Part shown: piece after piece, positions 25,489-33,919 of the stretch
Position numbering within the stretch: the first letter of the stretch is position 1
Layout of the letters: each line of letters opens with the position of its first letter
Assembly (NCBI RefSeq): GCF_041624475.1
Contig: NZ_JBFJUX010000009.1
Location: 62,001-126,000, forward strand
Direction of reading: 5' to 3'
Length of the DNA: 64,000 nucleotides
Source: Litorivivens sp041624475
Lineage (GTDB): Bacteria; Pseudomonadota; Gammaproteobacteria; Pseudomonadales; Spongiibacteraceae
Translations under genes and position numbers: made by a program
Notes under the pieces: model-generated
The model's input: the letters and a program-made list of their open reading frames with translations, nothing else
What the model was told of the DNA's origin: nothing
Database searches by the model: none

Positions 25489-28467
25489 ATGCAAGAGGCT
25501 ACGCCTACTCCAAACGAAAAGCAGAGGCTTGAGGCTTTATACAGGCTGGGAATTCTTGATACTCCCAGCGAAGAGCGCTTTGACCGCGTCACCCGTATTG
25601 CCCGACAGTTGTTCTCCGTGCCGATAGCTCTGGTCAGTTTAGTTGATAGAGAGCGGCAGTGGTTTAAATCAAAGCAAGGTCTAGACGCCTGTGAGACCGG
25701 CCGTGATATCTCTTTTTGCGGACATGCCATAAAAAGTGAAGAGCTGTTTGTCATTGAGGACACGCTGCAGGATGAGCGTTTTAGTGATAATCCCTTGGTT
25801 ATTGGAGCGCCTCACATACGATTTTACGCTGGGTGTCCAATCAAGGCGCCGGGCGGCGAGGTAATCGGTACGCTCTGCTTGATCGATACCAGGCCGCGCA
25901 GCTTGTCGGATCGGGAGTATGAATGCCTTCGTGATCTCGGTATGCAGGTTGAATCTGAGTTACGTATAAACTCGGAACCGACCGGTATTTTCCTGCTGGA
26001 CCGCTTTCCCAATCTGGTGTCCAGTCCTGTTGCGTCAGCGATTATCTCGGTGCTTTTATTTTCCTTTATGGCATGGGGCATTGTTCAGTACGACCGCACG
26101 TATCTGGAAGCATTGCGTGCCGAAGACGAGAAAGAAGTTGTCAGCAAATTGTCACTGGTGCGCGGCAACCTGGAATCAGCACTGAACGCCAAGCTGGCGC
26201 TTGTCAACGGCCCTGCGGGCATGATTCATGCGACGGGGGTGGCTAACCAGGAAGCATTTTCCCGTTTTGCAGCGCAGATAGGCCGGAATGTCTCCGGCGT
26301 GAGCAGTTTGCAGCTAGCTCCGGACGGTATTGTGACGTATGTGTGGCCGCTGGAAACCAATAAGGCGGCTATAGGCCACAATCTGCTTGGCGACCCGGAT
26401 CGCGCGGAGGCAGCCAGGCGCGCGATTGAGAGTCGAAGTACATGGATTGCAGGTCCTCTCGATCTGATTCAGGGCGGGACAGCACTAATTGCCCGGCAGC
26501 CGATCTTTTTGCCAGAACCGTCTGGCGGAGATCGATTCTGGGGCTTTTCAACGCTCTTGCTTGATCTTGATTTACTATACGAAGAAGCGGGTCTGAATGA
26601 GGCTGGCGGGGATATTCAGCTGGCGATACGCGGTAAGGATGCCAAAGGTTCTCGCGGTGAAAAATTCTATGGCGCTGACGACTTCGAATGGAATAAGGCA
26701 GTGATGGCAGAAGTCTCATTGCCCTCAGGGTCGTGGCAAATGGCGGCGATGCCTCGCGGCGGGTGGGCTGCTCATTATAAAGAGCGGCAGCGCTTGATTG
26801 CTGTCTTGGGTTTCACTTCACTGCTCTTGGCGTGTCTGTTCTATATTATCCTACGAATGCCACAAAGCATGCGCCGAATGATTCGTTCAGCTAATGCTGC
26901 TCTTGAGCGCAGCGAAACGCGTTTCAGAGATGCTATCGAAGCGGCGCCCTCTGGTTTTGTGGTATTTGACCAGCATGGTCAGTTAGCTTTTAACAATCAA
27001 AATTTTGATAGTTTGTATCGTTCTGCTTCGCGGTCGATCACGCCGGGTATCCATTATCGCGCTTTTGTTGAAGAGACTATAGCGGCTGGAATATACCGTG
27101 AGGCGCCTGAAAGCAGCGATTCTCTGGCGGAAGACCTGTATAGCCTGCTGGGGGAGGCGCACACAAGCCTTGAAATCCAGTTGGCTGATGGTAAGTGGAT
27201 AAACATTCTCTATCATCCTATGCGCGACGGCGGCTGGGTCGGTTTTCATCGGGATATTACAGAACTGCGCGATAATCAGACCCAGTTGGTCCGTGAAAAA
27301 ATCCGCGCAGAGGAGGCCAGTAAGACGAAAACAGATTTTCTGGCAACCGTTAGCCATGAGGTCAGAACGCCGCTAAACGGTGTGCTTGGCATGCTGGGCG
27401 TTCTGCAGGAAAGCTCTGGCCTCTCGGAAGAGCAGGACAACTACATTCGCACGGCGTACAGATCCGCACAGCATCTGCTTACAATCCTCAATGAAATCCT
27501 TGATATCAGCAAAATCGAGGCAGGCAAACTGTTGCTTGAGCCTGAAGTTTTCAATGTGGCTGAAATACTGTCGGAGACCAGCGAGCTTTTGGCGGCTAAC
27601 GCGCAAGAGAAGGGTCTTGCCTTGCGTCTAGACTGTGCGGAAGACTTGGAATCTTTGGTGGTATCTGCTGATCAAGGCCGTTTGCGTCAGGTCATTCTGA
27701 ACCTGCTGTCGAACGCTATTAAATTTACCAGTGAAGGCTCAGTAATTCTGAGTGCCGAGTCCAGTCATAGTGGAGATCGCGAAGTCTCGCTAACTATTAA
27801 GGTAAGCGATACCGGTGTTGGTTTTTCTGACGCGGATATTGAAAAGTTGTTCGAACCGTTCACGCAGTTGCAAACCAGAGCGGACCGGCAATACGGTGGA
27901 ACTGGTATTGGCCTGCCTATCTGTCGTCGGATCATCGAAGCTATGGGAGGGTCGCTCACTGCGCACGGTGAGTCGGGCAAGGGGGCCTGCTTTACGGTCA
28001 ATGTTAATCTTCCTATCGCAGAGTTGGCTTCACCTAGCAACAACAGGTCGGAGGGTGATCTGCCGCTGCTACCAAAAGACAGAGGCACGACCCTGCGCCT
28101 ATTGCTTGCAGAGGATGGTGAAACCAATCGGATCGTCGTTCAGGCGATGCTCAAAGACAGTGGCTACCAGATTGATGTGGCGCATGATGGTCAGGAGGCC
28201 GTTGATGCGGTGTCGAGGTTTCCTTACGACGTTGTTTTGATGGATGTCTATATGCCGAATATGGACGGTCTGGAAGCCACCCGTCGTATACGCGCTCTTG
28301 AGCGCGGTAAGGATATTCCGATTATTGCGTTAACGGCTAACGCGATGGACGGCGATCGGGAAAAGTTCATAGATACGGGAATGACTGATTATCTACCCAA
28401 GCCGGTTAAGAAAAATGATCTCCTGGCGGCGCTGGCTCGCGCAACAGTTACTCTGAATTCACTATAG
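25489..28467 (+). CDS. Hybrid sensor histidine kinase (GAF-TM-CHASE-TM-PAS-HisKA-HATPase-REC)
   Basis: A 992-aa hybrid kinase. An N-terminal cytoplasmic GAF domain (about 20-165) precedes TM1 (about 181-200), a periplasmic CHASE domain (about 217-430), TM2 (about 437-460), PAS (about 477-595), HisKA with phospho-acceptor H623 (TVSHEVRTPLNG), HATPase (about 707-845; GGTGIGLPIC) and a receiver with D919 (VVLMDVYMPNMDG). ATG 25489 is used; an in-frame ATG 12 codons upstream is weaker. A GAF domain preceding the first membrane helix is an uncommon order. There is no adjacent response regulator or HPt gene, so it probably signals to unlinked partners. Confidence 0.93.
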   Translation: MQEATPTPNEKQRLEALYRLGILDTPSEERFDRVTRIARQLFSVPIALVSLVDRERQWFKSKQGLDACETGRDISFCGHAIKSEELFVIEDTLQDERFSDNPLVIGAPHIRFYAGCPIKAPGGEVIGTLCLIDTRPRSLSDREYECLRDLGMQVESELRINSEPTGIFLLDRFPNLVSSPVASAIISVLLFSFMAWGIVQYDRTYLEALRAEDEKEVVSKLSLVRGNLESALNAKLALVNGPAGMIHATGVANQEAFSRFAAQIGRNVSGVSSLQLAPDGIVTYVWPLETNKAAIGHNLLGDPDRAEAARRAIESRSTWIAGPLDLIQGGTALIARQPIFLPEPSGGDRFWGFSTLLLDLDLLYEEAGLNEAGGDIQLAIRGKDAKGSRGEKFYGADDFEWNKAVMAEVSLPSGSWQMAAMPRGGWAAHYKERQRLIAVLGFTSLLLACLFYIILRMPQSMRRMIRSANAALERSETRFRDAIEAAPSGFVVFDQHGQLAFNNQNFDSLYRSASRSITPGIHYRAFVEETIAAGIYREAPESSDSLAEDLYSLLGEAHTSLEIQLADGKWINILYHPMRDGGWVGFHRDITELRDNQTQLVREKIRAEEASKTKTDFLATVSHEVRTPLNGVLGMLGVLQESSGLSEEQDNYIRTAYRSAQHLLTILNEILDISKIEAGKLLLEPEVFNVAEILSETSELLAANAQEKGLALRLDCAEDLESLVVSADQGRLRQVILNLLSNAIKFTSEGSVILSAESSHSGDREVSLTIKVSDTGVGFSDADIEKLFEPFTQLQTRADRQYGGTGIGLPICRRIIEAMGGSLTAHGESGKGACFTVNVNLPIAELASPSNNRSEGDLPLLPKDRGTTLRLLLAEDGETNRIVVQAMLKDSGYQIDVAHDGQEAVDAVSRFPYDVVLMDVYMPNMDGLEATRRIRALERGKDIPIIALTANAMDGDREKFIDTGMTDYLPKPVKKNDLLAALARATVTLNSL

Positions 28468-28948
28468 CCTGCAATCCAGGTGGGCTTTGCTCCCACTTTC
28501 GTACCGATTGCCCGATAAGATTTCCATCGCGCTACCGTCTTCGAGAAAGCGGTGGCGAATCTATACCGCCGCCCGGACATCGCAGGCAACTTCGAGGCCT
28601 TGGGCTTTGTTTTGTCGGAAATGCGCCGACCCTTATATGAACTCCTAGGCCTAGCCGGATGCGGGTTGATGTAGCCACTGCTTTCGTAATGCGAATCAAT
28701 CCCATCAGTTGATTTGGAGGGCTATTGGACATGGGGCTCTTTTAGCTATCCGAGTCTGCAAAAAAGAAACTGGCATTAGTGCAGGATTGGTTGCGTTGGA
28801 GCGCATGGGGGCGTTAGAGTGAGTTATACCCAGTATCTCATCCAACCCATAGTAGCGCAGAACCAGTTTCGCGTTAGGGTGGTCTATTGCTTGGTGCATT
28901 GAACTGTCAATGTTCTGGGCTGGCACTACGAATACAAGGAGCTCGATA
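28468..28948. other. 481-bp stretch without an intact gene; possible coding debris
   Basis: No ORF with a start and family match is seen. On the plus strand, 28497-28677 or so reads as an open, protein-like segment without a start (TVFEKAVANLYRRPDIAG continuing to MRRPLYELLG, then a stop), and a second short open piece near 28820-28900. These look like remnants of a decayed gene, but could be chance. The 3' end holds AAGGAG of the following ATP-grasp gene. Confidence 0.35.
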
Positions 28949-30256
28949 ATGTCGATTAAACCAGAGTCAAAAATGTCTCAAGACGTCTTGGCCTGGCGCG
29001 ATCCTGAGATGGATTCCGTTAAGGGAACCGAAACGCCCAAAGATCCAAATAAGGGTTATATCGCGCTGCTTGGTTGGAGTGTTAACGCGATCAAAGCGGC
29101 TCAGAAATTTAACCGCCGCTATGTCGTAGTTGCGCCTGAATGGGCAGAGGATTTTTGTACAGCAAATAATATCCCGTACATTTCCTGGAATTTTGAGCGG
29201 CTGAACGACCGCTCGATGGAGATTGCGCAGCGTCTGAAAGCAGAGGGCGTGGATGTCGCTGTCCCTCTGTTCGAGGAAACGGTCGAGTGGTCCGGTGCGA
29301 TCAATTCTGTTCTGCTGGATAACCCGCGCATGTATGGGCAGTCCATACTGTTCCGCGACAAGGCGTTGATGAAGCGTCGAGCCCAGCTTGGCGGTATTCG
29401 CGTTGGCATCTTCGAAGAGGCCCACGAAAAAGAAGACGTGGTACGTTTTATGAAGCGCGTCAACCAGACTCTGCTTAAGCTCGATGGTGATCCGGATGAT
29501 CCGATTCACGTTAAAGCTTTTGATAAGGCGGGCTGTCTGGGGCACCGTATGATCCGGACGATCGAAGAAGTTGATGGTATTCCCGACGAAGAATACCCGT
29601 TGCTGATGGAGAGCCATCTGGACGGTTGGGAGTTTGCGGTTGAGGCCTGGATTCACGATGGCAAGATCCAGTTTCTGAATATATCCGAGTATGTGACGCT
29701 AGGTTACTCGGTCTTTGTACCGGCCACGCATGAGTTGGAAAGCTGGCGCCCTGCGATTACCAAGCAGATTGAGTTGCTGATCAAAACCTTTGATATTCAG
29801 TTCGGTTTGATTCACCCCGAGTACTTTGTGACTAGTGATGGCACCATGTACTTTGGCGAGGTTGCCTACCGTCCGCCGGGCTTCAAGGCCTTTGAGTTGA
29901 TAGAACGGGCCTATGGTTTCAGTGCTTATCAGGCCTCGATGCTGGTGTTTGACCCGAAGAGCACGAAAGAAGAGGTCGAAGCCTTCTTTCCGAAAGAGGT
30001 GGAAGATGCGAAGGGCTACGCCGGCTGCTTTGGTGTCTACCCAAGACGACGCGTGATCAGCAAGCTGGAAATGCCCAAGGAGTGTGTGGAGCACCCCTAC
30101 TTTGAGTCGCACGAGCTGGTGCCGCCGGCAGAGGAAACGGTGCCCGACCGCAATGCCTTTGGTACTCACTGGGGCCTCGTTTTCTTCTTTGGCGACGATC
30201 CGATCAAGATGCGAGACTTGCTCAAAGCTCAGGAAGAGCTGGACTTTTACGTTTAG
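28949..30256 (+). CDS. ATP-grasp domain protein of unknown substrate
   Basis: A 435-aa protein starting at ATG 28949 behind AAGGAG. It has an N-terminal Rossmann-like part (GYIALLGWSVNAIKAAQKF), a lid with FRDKALMKRRAQ, and the ATP-grasp core with LMESHLDGWEFAVEAW and the metal-binding GLIHPEYFVTSDGTMYFGE. Enzymes of this fold ligate a carboxylate to an amine or thiol through an acyl phosphate. It is a single gene with no partner for peptide or carrier synthesis nearby. The carboxylate substrate is unknown. Confidence 0.82.
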   Translation: MSIKPESKMSQDVLAWRDPEMDSVKGTETPKDPNKGYIALLGWSVNAIKAAQKFNRRYVVVAPEWAEDFCTANNIPYISWNFERLNDRSMEIAQRLKAEGVDVAVPLFEETVEWSGAINSVLLDNPRMYGQSILFRDKALMKRRAQLGGIRVGIFEEAHEKEDVVRFMKRVNQTLLKLDGDPDDPIHVKAFDKAGCLGHRMIRTIEEVDGIPDEEYPLLMESHLDGWEFAVEAWIHDGKIQFLNISEYVTLGYSVFVPATHELESWRPAITKQIELLIKTFDIQFGLIHPEYFVTSDGTMYFGEVAYRPPGFKAFELIERAYGFSAYQASMLVFDPKSTKEEVEAFFPKEVEDAKGYAGCFGVYPRRRVISKLEMPKECVEHPYFESHELVPPAEETVPDRNAFGTHWGLVFFFGDDPIKMRDLLKAQEELDFYV

Positions 30257-30319
30257 TTTATCGAGCGAGTATGGGGCAAGGCCGGGCGGGACCGGTTGCA
30301 GAATGCCGCACGTTTCCGG

Positions 30320-31279
30320 TCATGTGCCAGGGTTAGCTGGTAGTTCGTCGCTGTCCCTATGTCTGTGCTGCTGCGGCAACCCCTCGTCACTCGCTTTTCG
30401 TTTTTGGGAAAGTCGACTTGAAATCGCCTTGAGAGCCTCAGGCATCTTTAAGGGCATTAAGCTCCAGGCAGTCTGAAGAACGCTTATAAAAAGGTGCATG
30501 CGCTTGTACCAGAGGACCCGGCGGATCTTTTTCTTCATGGGGTTATAGCCTTCCAGGTAAAGCTCCTCAATGCAGTCTGTGTTGTTGGTAAGGCTATAGC
30601 TGCTGAGGTCCAGCATGAGTGGTATGTCGGCTTTTTTGAGCTGCTTGCGCGTGTTGAAGTCGATTCCAATGTTGATGGCGTTGGTGATGACATCGAAAGT
30701 GTTTTCAACCTTCGGATATCGGCTGACATGGCTGAGGTCCACCGCGACAGTAATGCCTGCGCCCATTTTCTCCAGCGGGGAAATGGGCACGTTTTCCACC
30801 AGCCCGCCGTCGACCAGCACGCGTCCATCTATCTCCACTGGAACAAACAGGCCGGGCACGGCCATTGAGGCACAAACAGCATCCGCCAGGTTGCCTCGGC
30901 GAAAAATCAGCTGCTCACCGGTTTCGATATCCGTAGCGCAAATGGCTAGTGGGATGTCTGCGTCCTCGATCTGAACATCCCCCAGATCACGAAGGATCAT
31001 CTCGCGAATGGTGTCGGTACTGAACAGGCCGCCGCGTTCGAAGGTAAAGTTGAGGATCTTAGAGAGGTTCAATGTCGAACCGACGGAGAGTATGGATTCT
31101 GCAGGGCGGCCAAAGGCGAAGTAACTGGCGATAAGCGCGCCTGCGCTGGTGCCGGCGACACAATGGACTTTGATTTGGTCTTCCTCAAGGGCCTTCAGAA
31201 CGCCAATGTGAGCGATGCCTTTGGCCGCGCCGCCGCCCAAGGCTAGGCCGATGCGGGTGTTAAAGGGCTTGAGGTTCAT
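30320..31279 (-). CDS. Patatin-like phospholipase (RssA-like)
   Basis: A 319-aa lipid acyl hydrolase with the oxyanion loop GGGAAKGIAHIG, nucleophile Ser in GTSAGA and the catalytic Asp in VDGGLVENVP, forming the Ser-Asp dyad. The bacterial RssA/YchK subfamily length is ~300 aa, and the C-terminal ~30 residues here are extra and polar. Expected to act on phospholipids at the inner membrane. Convergent with the ATP-grasp gene (63-bp gap). It is the last chromosomal gene before the integrated element. Confidence 0.9.
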   Translation of the reverse strand: MNLKPFNTRIGLALGGGAAKGIAHIGVLKALEEDQIKVHCVAGTSAGALIASYFAFGRPAESILSVGSTLNLSKILNFTFERGGLFSTDTIREMILRDLGDVQIEDADIPLAICATDIETGEQLIFRRGNLADAVCASMAVPGLFVPVEIDGRVLVDGGLVENVPISPLEKMGAGITVAVDLSHVSRYPKVENTFDVITNAINIGIDFNTRKQLKKADIPLMLDLSSYSLTNNTDCIEELYLEGYNPMKKKIRRVLWYKRMHLFISVLQTAWSLMPLKMPEALKAISSRLSQKRKASDEGLPQQHRHRDSDELPANPGT

Positions 31280-31421
31280 GTTGGTAAGCCTGCGAGAATT
31301 TTCGAGTGGGTGCCGGATGCTGTGCCCGTGTAGGGAGGGGAGTCTAACTGGGATGCCACGAAAGGCATAGTGAGGCAGACGCCTACTTTGCGTTTGGTTA
31401 TGGGTTATGACTAGGTAATGG

Positions 31422-31470
31422 TGGTGCCCAGAGGCGGAATCGAACCACCGACACGGGGATTTTCAATCCC
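31422..31470. repeat. attL, 49-bp partial copy of tRNA-Phe 3' end
   Basis: Identical base for base to 38691-38739, it covers CCA end, T-arm, variable loop and anticodon arm of tRNA-Phe but then diverges (TTGGCC instead of CTGCTC). It is therefore not a functional tRNA but the attachment-site duplicate left by integration. Confidence 0.95.
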
Positions 31471-31526
31471 TTGGCCATTCTTCTATAAGTATCTGATTTA
31501 AAACAACCTTCCTTGTTTTCACTTCT

Positions 31527-31552
31527 AAAAAAACTCGCCATAACTGGCGGGT
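31527..31552 (-). terminator. Leftward rho-independent terminator near attL
   Basis: Read on the minus strand, ACCCGCCA, loop GTTA, TGGCGAGT form an 8-bp stem with one mismatch and are followed by a run of seven T residues. No annotated gene ends here, so it points to leftward transcription of the non-coding arm. Confidence 0.65.
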
Positions 31553-31570
31553 AAACAATTGATTTTCGTA

Positions 31571-31593
31571 GTTCTAAAACCGGGTTTTAGAAC
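31571..31593. promoter_or_regulatory. Perfect inverted repeat near attL
   Basis: Arms GTTCTAAAAC and GTTTTAGAAC are separated by CGG. It lies 100 bp inside the element end. It may be an arm-type binding site for the integrase or excision factor, or an operator. No copy is seen near attR. Confidence 0.45.
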
Positions 31594-31628
31594 GTGCACG
31601 CAATCAAAATTTTCACCTGCCGGGAAAA

Positions 31629-31675
31629 CAAAAAACCCCCGAAAGTTAATTGTCTTGGCGGACGACTTTCGAGGG
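31629..31675 (-). terminator. Second leftward rho-independent terminator
   Basis: On the minus strand CCCTCGAAAGT pairs with ACTTTCGGGGG (10 of 11 pairs) around an 18-nt loop, followed by TTTTTTG. With the terminator at 31527-31552 it makes a tandem pair in the same direction. Confidence 0.7.
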
Positions 31676-31777
31676 TTCCCGGCTCACTGAGTGAGCGCAT
31701 TTCCATAGGGATGGTAGTCCTGTTGGAACAAATGCGCAAGCAACTCAGGGGCCGCGCTCGGCCCAGAGATTGTGAAA

Positions 31778-31811
31778 ACAAACCTGCTGCCGAGCTCGGC
31801 GGCAGGTTTGT
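31778..31811 (-). terminator. 34-nt near-perfect hairpin with short T tail
   Basis: ACAAACCTGC and GCAGGTTTGT flank a self-complementary GCCGAGCTCGGC core, with a single non-Watson-Crick pair. On the minus strand it is followed by TTTT. It could be a terminator or an element of a structured RNA. Confidence 0.45.
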
Positions 31812-32278
31812 ACGTCCGAGGAGCAGAAGCACAGGTCGCGCTGTAGCTTCTGCTCTGGCCTCGCTGGGCTTGCCGTTGTATCAGCCCCTCCCGGCGTAAC
31901 AACCGGGCAACCCTTAACGTGGTTTAGCAGGCTGCGTTTTGGGACCGTACAGAGGATCTCAGGGGGTCGCGTGGGATTATGCCCGGCTAACTATTGCGGC
32001 AGCCGGGTTGCCGGAGCGCGGAGCACAGCTTGACTGGAGAGTGCGCAGGGTACCGATAGGTGTCACTGACTGCCTACAAGGCATCATCTAGGCGCTGTGA
32101 AAATACCGGCAGGCTGTTTGCCGAAGTGGGCGCAGTCTTTCGCCTGCCGATGCAGATCCACGGCTTTAAAGTGGGTGTGCGGAGGTAGGGGAAAGACTGG
32201 CCAGCCAGCGGCTGGACCGAGCGGGAGAACAGCTTCAGGAAGCTTTATGCATAGAAAGTCTGTGGGCGTGAAAAGCAC

Positions 32279-32315
32279 AGGGCGCACTTACCGGTTTCTG
32301 AAACACGAAACCGGT
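32279..32315 (-). other. oriT of the RSF1010/R1162 type
   Basis: On the minus strand an inverted repeat (ACCGGTTTC ... GAAACCGGT, 9-bp arms, 8-nt loop, 32290-32315) is followed at once by TAAGTGCGCCCT (32290 down to 32279). This inverted repeat plus nic-core order is that of MOBQ plasmids such as RSF1010/R1162 and pSC101, where the relaxase cuts between TAAGTGCG and CCCT. Predicted nic: minus strand between 32283 and 32282. A MOBQ relaxase gene starts 73 bp away. From sequence memory of the family, not an alignment run. Confidence 0.88.
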
Positions 32316-32316
32316 A

Positions 32317-32356
32317 GCAGGGGGAAACCCCCTGCACCCCGGGGGGCATTGCCCCC
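32317..32356 (+). other. Two GC-rich hairpins between oriT and the relaxase start
   Basis: GCAGGGGG/CCCCCTGC around AAA (32317-32335) and GGGGGC/GCCCCC around ATT (32342-32356) follow the oriT repeat in series and end 32 bases before the relaxase ATG. They could limit relaxase translation or transcription, or be protein-binding sites at oriT. Without T tracts they are poor terminators. Confidence 0.5.
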
Positions 32357-32388
32357 GCTGTTCGCTCCCCCAACATCGAGAGCGATTT

Positions 32389-33636
32389 ATGGCAATTTAC
32401 CATTTGAGCGCGGGTACGCTCAGTAAAATAAAATCGTCCTCACGGCTGCGTGGGCATAGCGCAACGGCCAGCTTCAATTATCAAAATCGGGAGGGAAAGT
32501 ATTCCAGGAAAAATCTAGATAAAGTTCTCTACAAGGCGTCAGGCCACATGCCTGAATTTGCAGTTGAGGAGCCTAAAAAATTCTGGTTCGCTGCAGATAG
32601 ATGTGAGCGAAAGAATGGTCGGCTCTGCAAAAAAATTACTTTTGCCTTGCCCAGGGAGCTGACGCTGAAGCAACAGATAGTTCTGGCAGCCTATTTTTCT
32701 AGAAAGGTTGCTCAGGATAATAAGGGTGGGCCTCTGCCATATAGCCTTGCGATCCATGCGGGGAAAGGAACGAACCCTCACTGCCACTTGATGGTGTCTG
32801 AACGGGTTAATGACCGGATTAAGCGTCGTACTCAAAAAGCTTATTTTGCTAGGGCGAATACGAAGAATCCAGAAAATGGTGGATTTAGAAAGACAGAAGA
32901 CCTGAAGCCGAAATCCTGGTTACTAAGGACAAGGGCAGAGTGGGCCCATTTGGTAAATAGGGCATTAGAGTCGATAGGAAGCACTGAGCGGGTCGATCAT
33001 CGCAGTCATAAGGATGCCGGTATAGACCGTCCGCCGAGTACTCACATTGGCCCGCATTGGGCGAATAGTGAACACGTGCCGCAGAGAGTTGCTAAAAAGA
33101 AAAAAGTTGCTCGCGTGGTGAAGTACATTTTGGTTAATGCGAAAAACGGCGTGTTTGAACATAAGGGGGTTACCGTAGATGCAAGAAGGACTGGGAATAT
33201 CTCTAGGTATATCCAAGGAGACAATAGACGAAGCAATAGGGGCGGTCGGGTATTTGGGGGGGCACGCAACGCCGCTCGGCCTTTTGCGACGAATGAAAGT
33301 AGCCGAGGGCCTGGAGTTAGACACGAAATTAGCAACAACGATGATCGAGCCGGAGGCGGAGGGTATGCTCCTCGAATTGGTGAGGCGACAGGAATTCATC
33401 CTCTGGATGGCATATATAACGGCAGTGGAGACGAATATTCACTTTCCGAGCAGGTTTCGCCTCGAGCTCTGGGAGAGCATACAGAGCAAAGACCTTCTAG
33501 AGAGGCTCATTTACTTCATAGGACGAAGTCTAGGGTTAGACGTAAGAGTAACCATAACGACCGGCGCAGGCGTGCCGCGGCGATCAAAAGAGCCAAAGGA
33601 AAGAAGCCTCAAGAAAGTCCAAGAAAAGCAAGGTGA
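32389..33636 (+). CDS. MobA/MobL family relaxase (MOBQ)
   Basis: A 415-aa nickase that starts MAIYHLSAGT, as RSF1010 MobA starts. The catalytic Tyr is Y31 (FNYQNREGKY, equivalent to RSF1010 Y25) and the metal-binding histidines are H123, H131 and H133 (AIHAGKGTNPHCHLMVSER). The relaxase domain fills about residues 1-225; the last ~150 residues are Arg/Gly/Ser-rich and probably disordered, and there is no primase domain as in RSF1010 MobA. It nicks the adjacent oriT and pilots the strand into a recipient through a helper T4SS. Its C-terminal coding part is overprinted by another ORF. Confidence 0.95.
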   Translation: MAIYHLSAGTLSKIKSSSRLRGHSATASFNYQNREGKYSRKNLDKVLYKASGHMPEFAVEEPKKFWFAADRCERKNGRLCKKITFALPRELTLKQQIVLAAYFSRKVAQDNKGGPLPYSLAIHAGKGTNPHCHLMVSERVNDRIKRRTQKAYFARANTKNPENGGFRKTEDLKPKSWLLRTRAEWAHLVNRALESIGSTERVDHRSHKDAGIDRPPSTHIGPHWANSEHVPQRVAKKKKVARVVKYILVNAKNGVFEHKGVTVDARRTGNISRYIQGDNRRSNRGGRVFGGARNAARPFATNESSRGPGVRHEISNNDDRAGGGGYAPRIGEATGIHPLDGIYNGSGDEYSLSEQVSPRALGEHTEQRPSREAHLLHRTKSRVRRKSNHNDRRRRAAAIKRAKGKKPQESPRKAR

Positions 33637-33805
33637 TTTTCTCAGGTTTTCGCCAGTTTCAGATTTGATGCCCGACTTACCAGAAGGTTGCTGGCTTTGC
33701 GGACCGAATAGTAAGTTTCTTGTTCAGGTCGAAAGTCGTGAGAAAGGCGTCTTTATGCCAGAGTTCCCTCACCTTCTAGCAGAGTTGCACTTTCCCCTAT
33801 GTTGA
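33179..33805 (+). CDS. Overprinted ORF on the relaxase 3' end, hypothetical protein
   Basis: A 208-codon ORF in the +1 frame relative to the relaxase: 458 bp overlap the relaxase and the last 169 bp are unique. The ATG is preceded by AAGGGGG nine bases upstream. The product looks folded, with regular hydrophobic spacing (RRQEFILWMAYITAVETN, LLERLIYFIGRSLGLDV) and a WLCGPNSKFLVQVES segment, while the relaxase frame in the same bases is low-complexity. RSF1010 also encodes mobB inside mobA in another frame, so a mobilization accessory role is plausible by position; no sequence similarity to MobB is visible. No family recognised. Confidence 0.65.
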   Translation: MQEGLGISLGISKETIDEAIGAVGYLGGHATPLGLLRRMKVAEGLELDTKLATTMIEPEAEGMLLELVRRQEFILWMAYITAVETNIHFPSRFRLELWESIQSKDLLERLIYFIGRSLGLDVRVTITTGAGVPRRSKEPKERSLKKVQEKQGDFLRFSPVSDLMPDLPEGCWLCGPNSKFLVQVESREKGVFMPEFPHLLAELHFPLC

Positions 33806-33919
33806 ATTGAGAAGAAATTTTTACGCCTATTAACAGTGAGCGCTTTCGACAAGCCCATTAGCTCGAAAAGCGTGCACCTAAGGGACCATTTGTGATCCCG
33901 CAAGAATCACAAGTGGTTG

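Larger units (their letters stand above)
31471..32388. other. Non-coding, hairpin-rich left arm of the element (918 bp)
   Basis: No convincing ORF on either strand; the 101-codon plus ORF (31594-31899) and two minus ORFs of 67-72 codons lack good starts and cross palindromes. Instead there are many stems: 31571-31593, 31778-31811, 31822-31854 (AGCAGAAGC / GCTTCTGCT with an inner ACAG/CTGT), 31981-32007 (GCCCGGCT / AGCCGGG), 32107-32149 (CGGCAGGC / GCCTGCCG) and three before the relaxase. Two leftward terminators lie at 31527-31552 and 31629-31675. A leftward structured RNA of several hundred nucleotides would fit, as would single-strand replication signals used after transfer. Both are inference. 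Confidence 0.5.

Noticed and set aside
31422..31483. Second tRNA-Phe gene
   Set aside because: Only the 3' 49 bases match; D-arm and 5' acceptor strand are missing, so it is an attachment duplicate.
31594..31899. 101-codon ORF in the left arm of the island
   Set aside because: Crosses several palindromes and a terminator, no ribosome site, and Arg/Ser/Gly-rich random composition.
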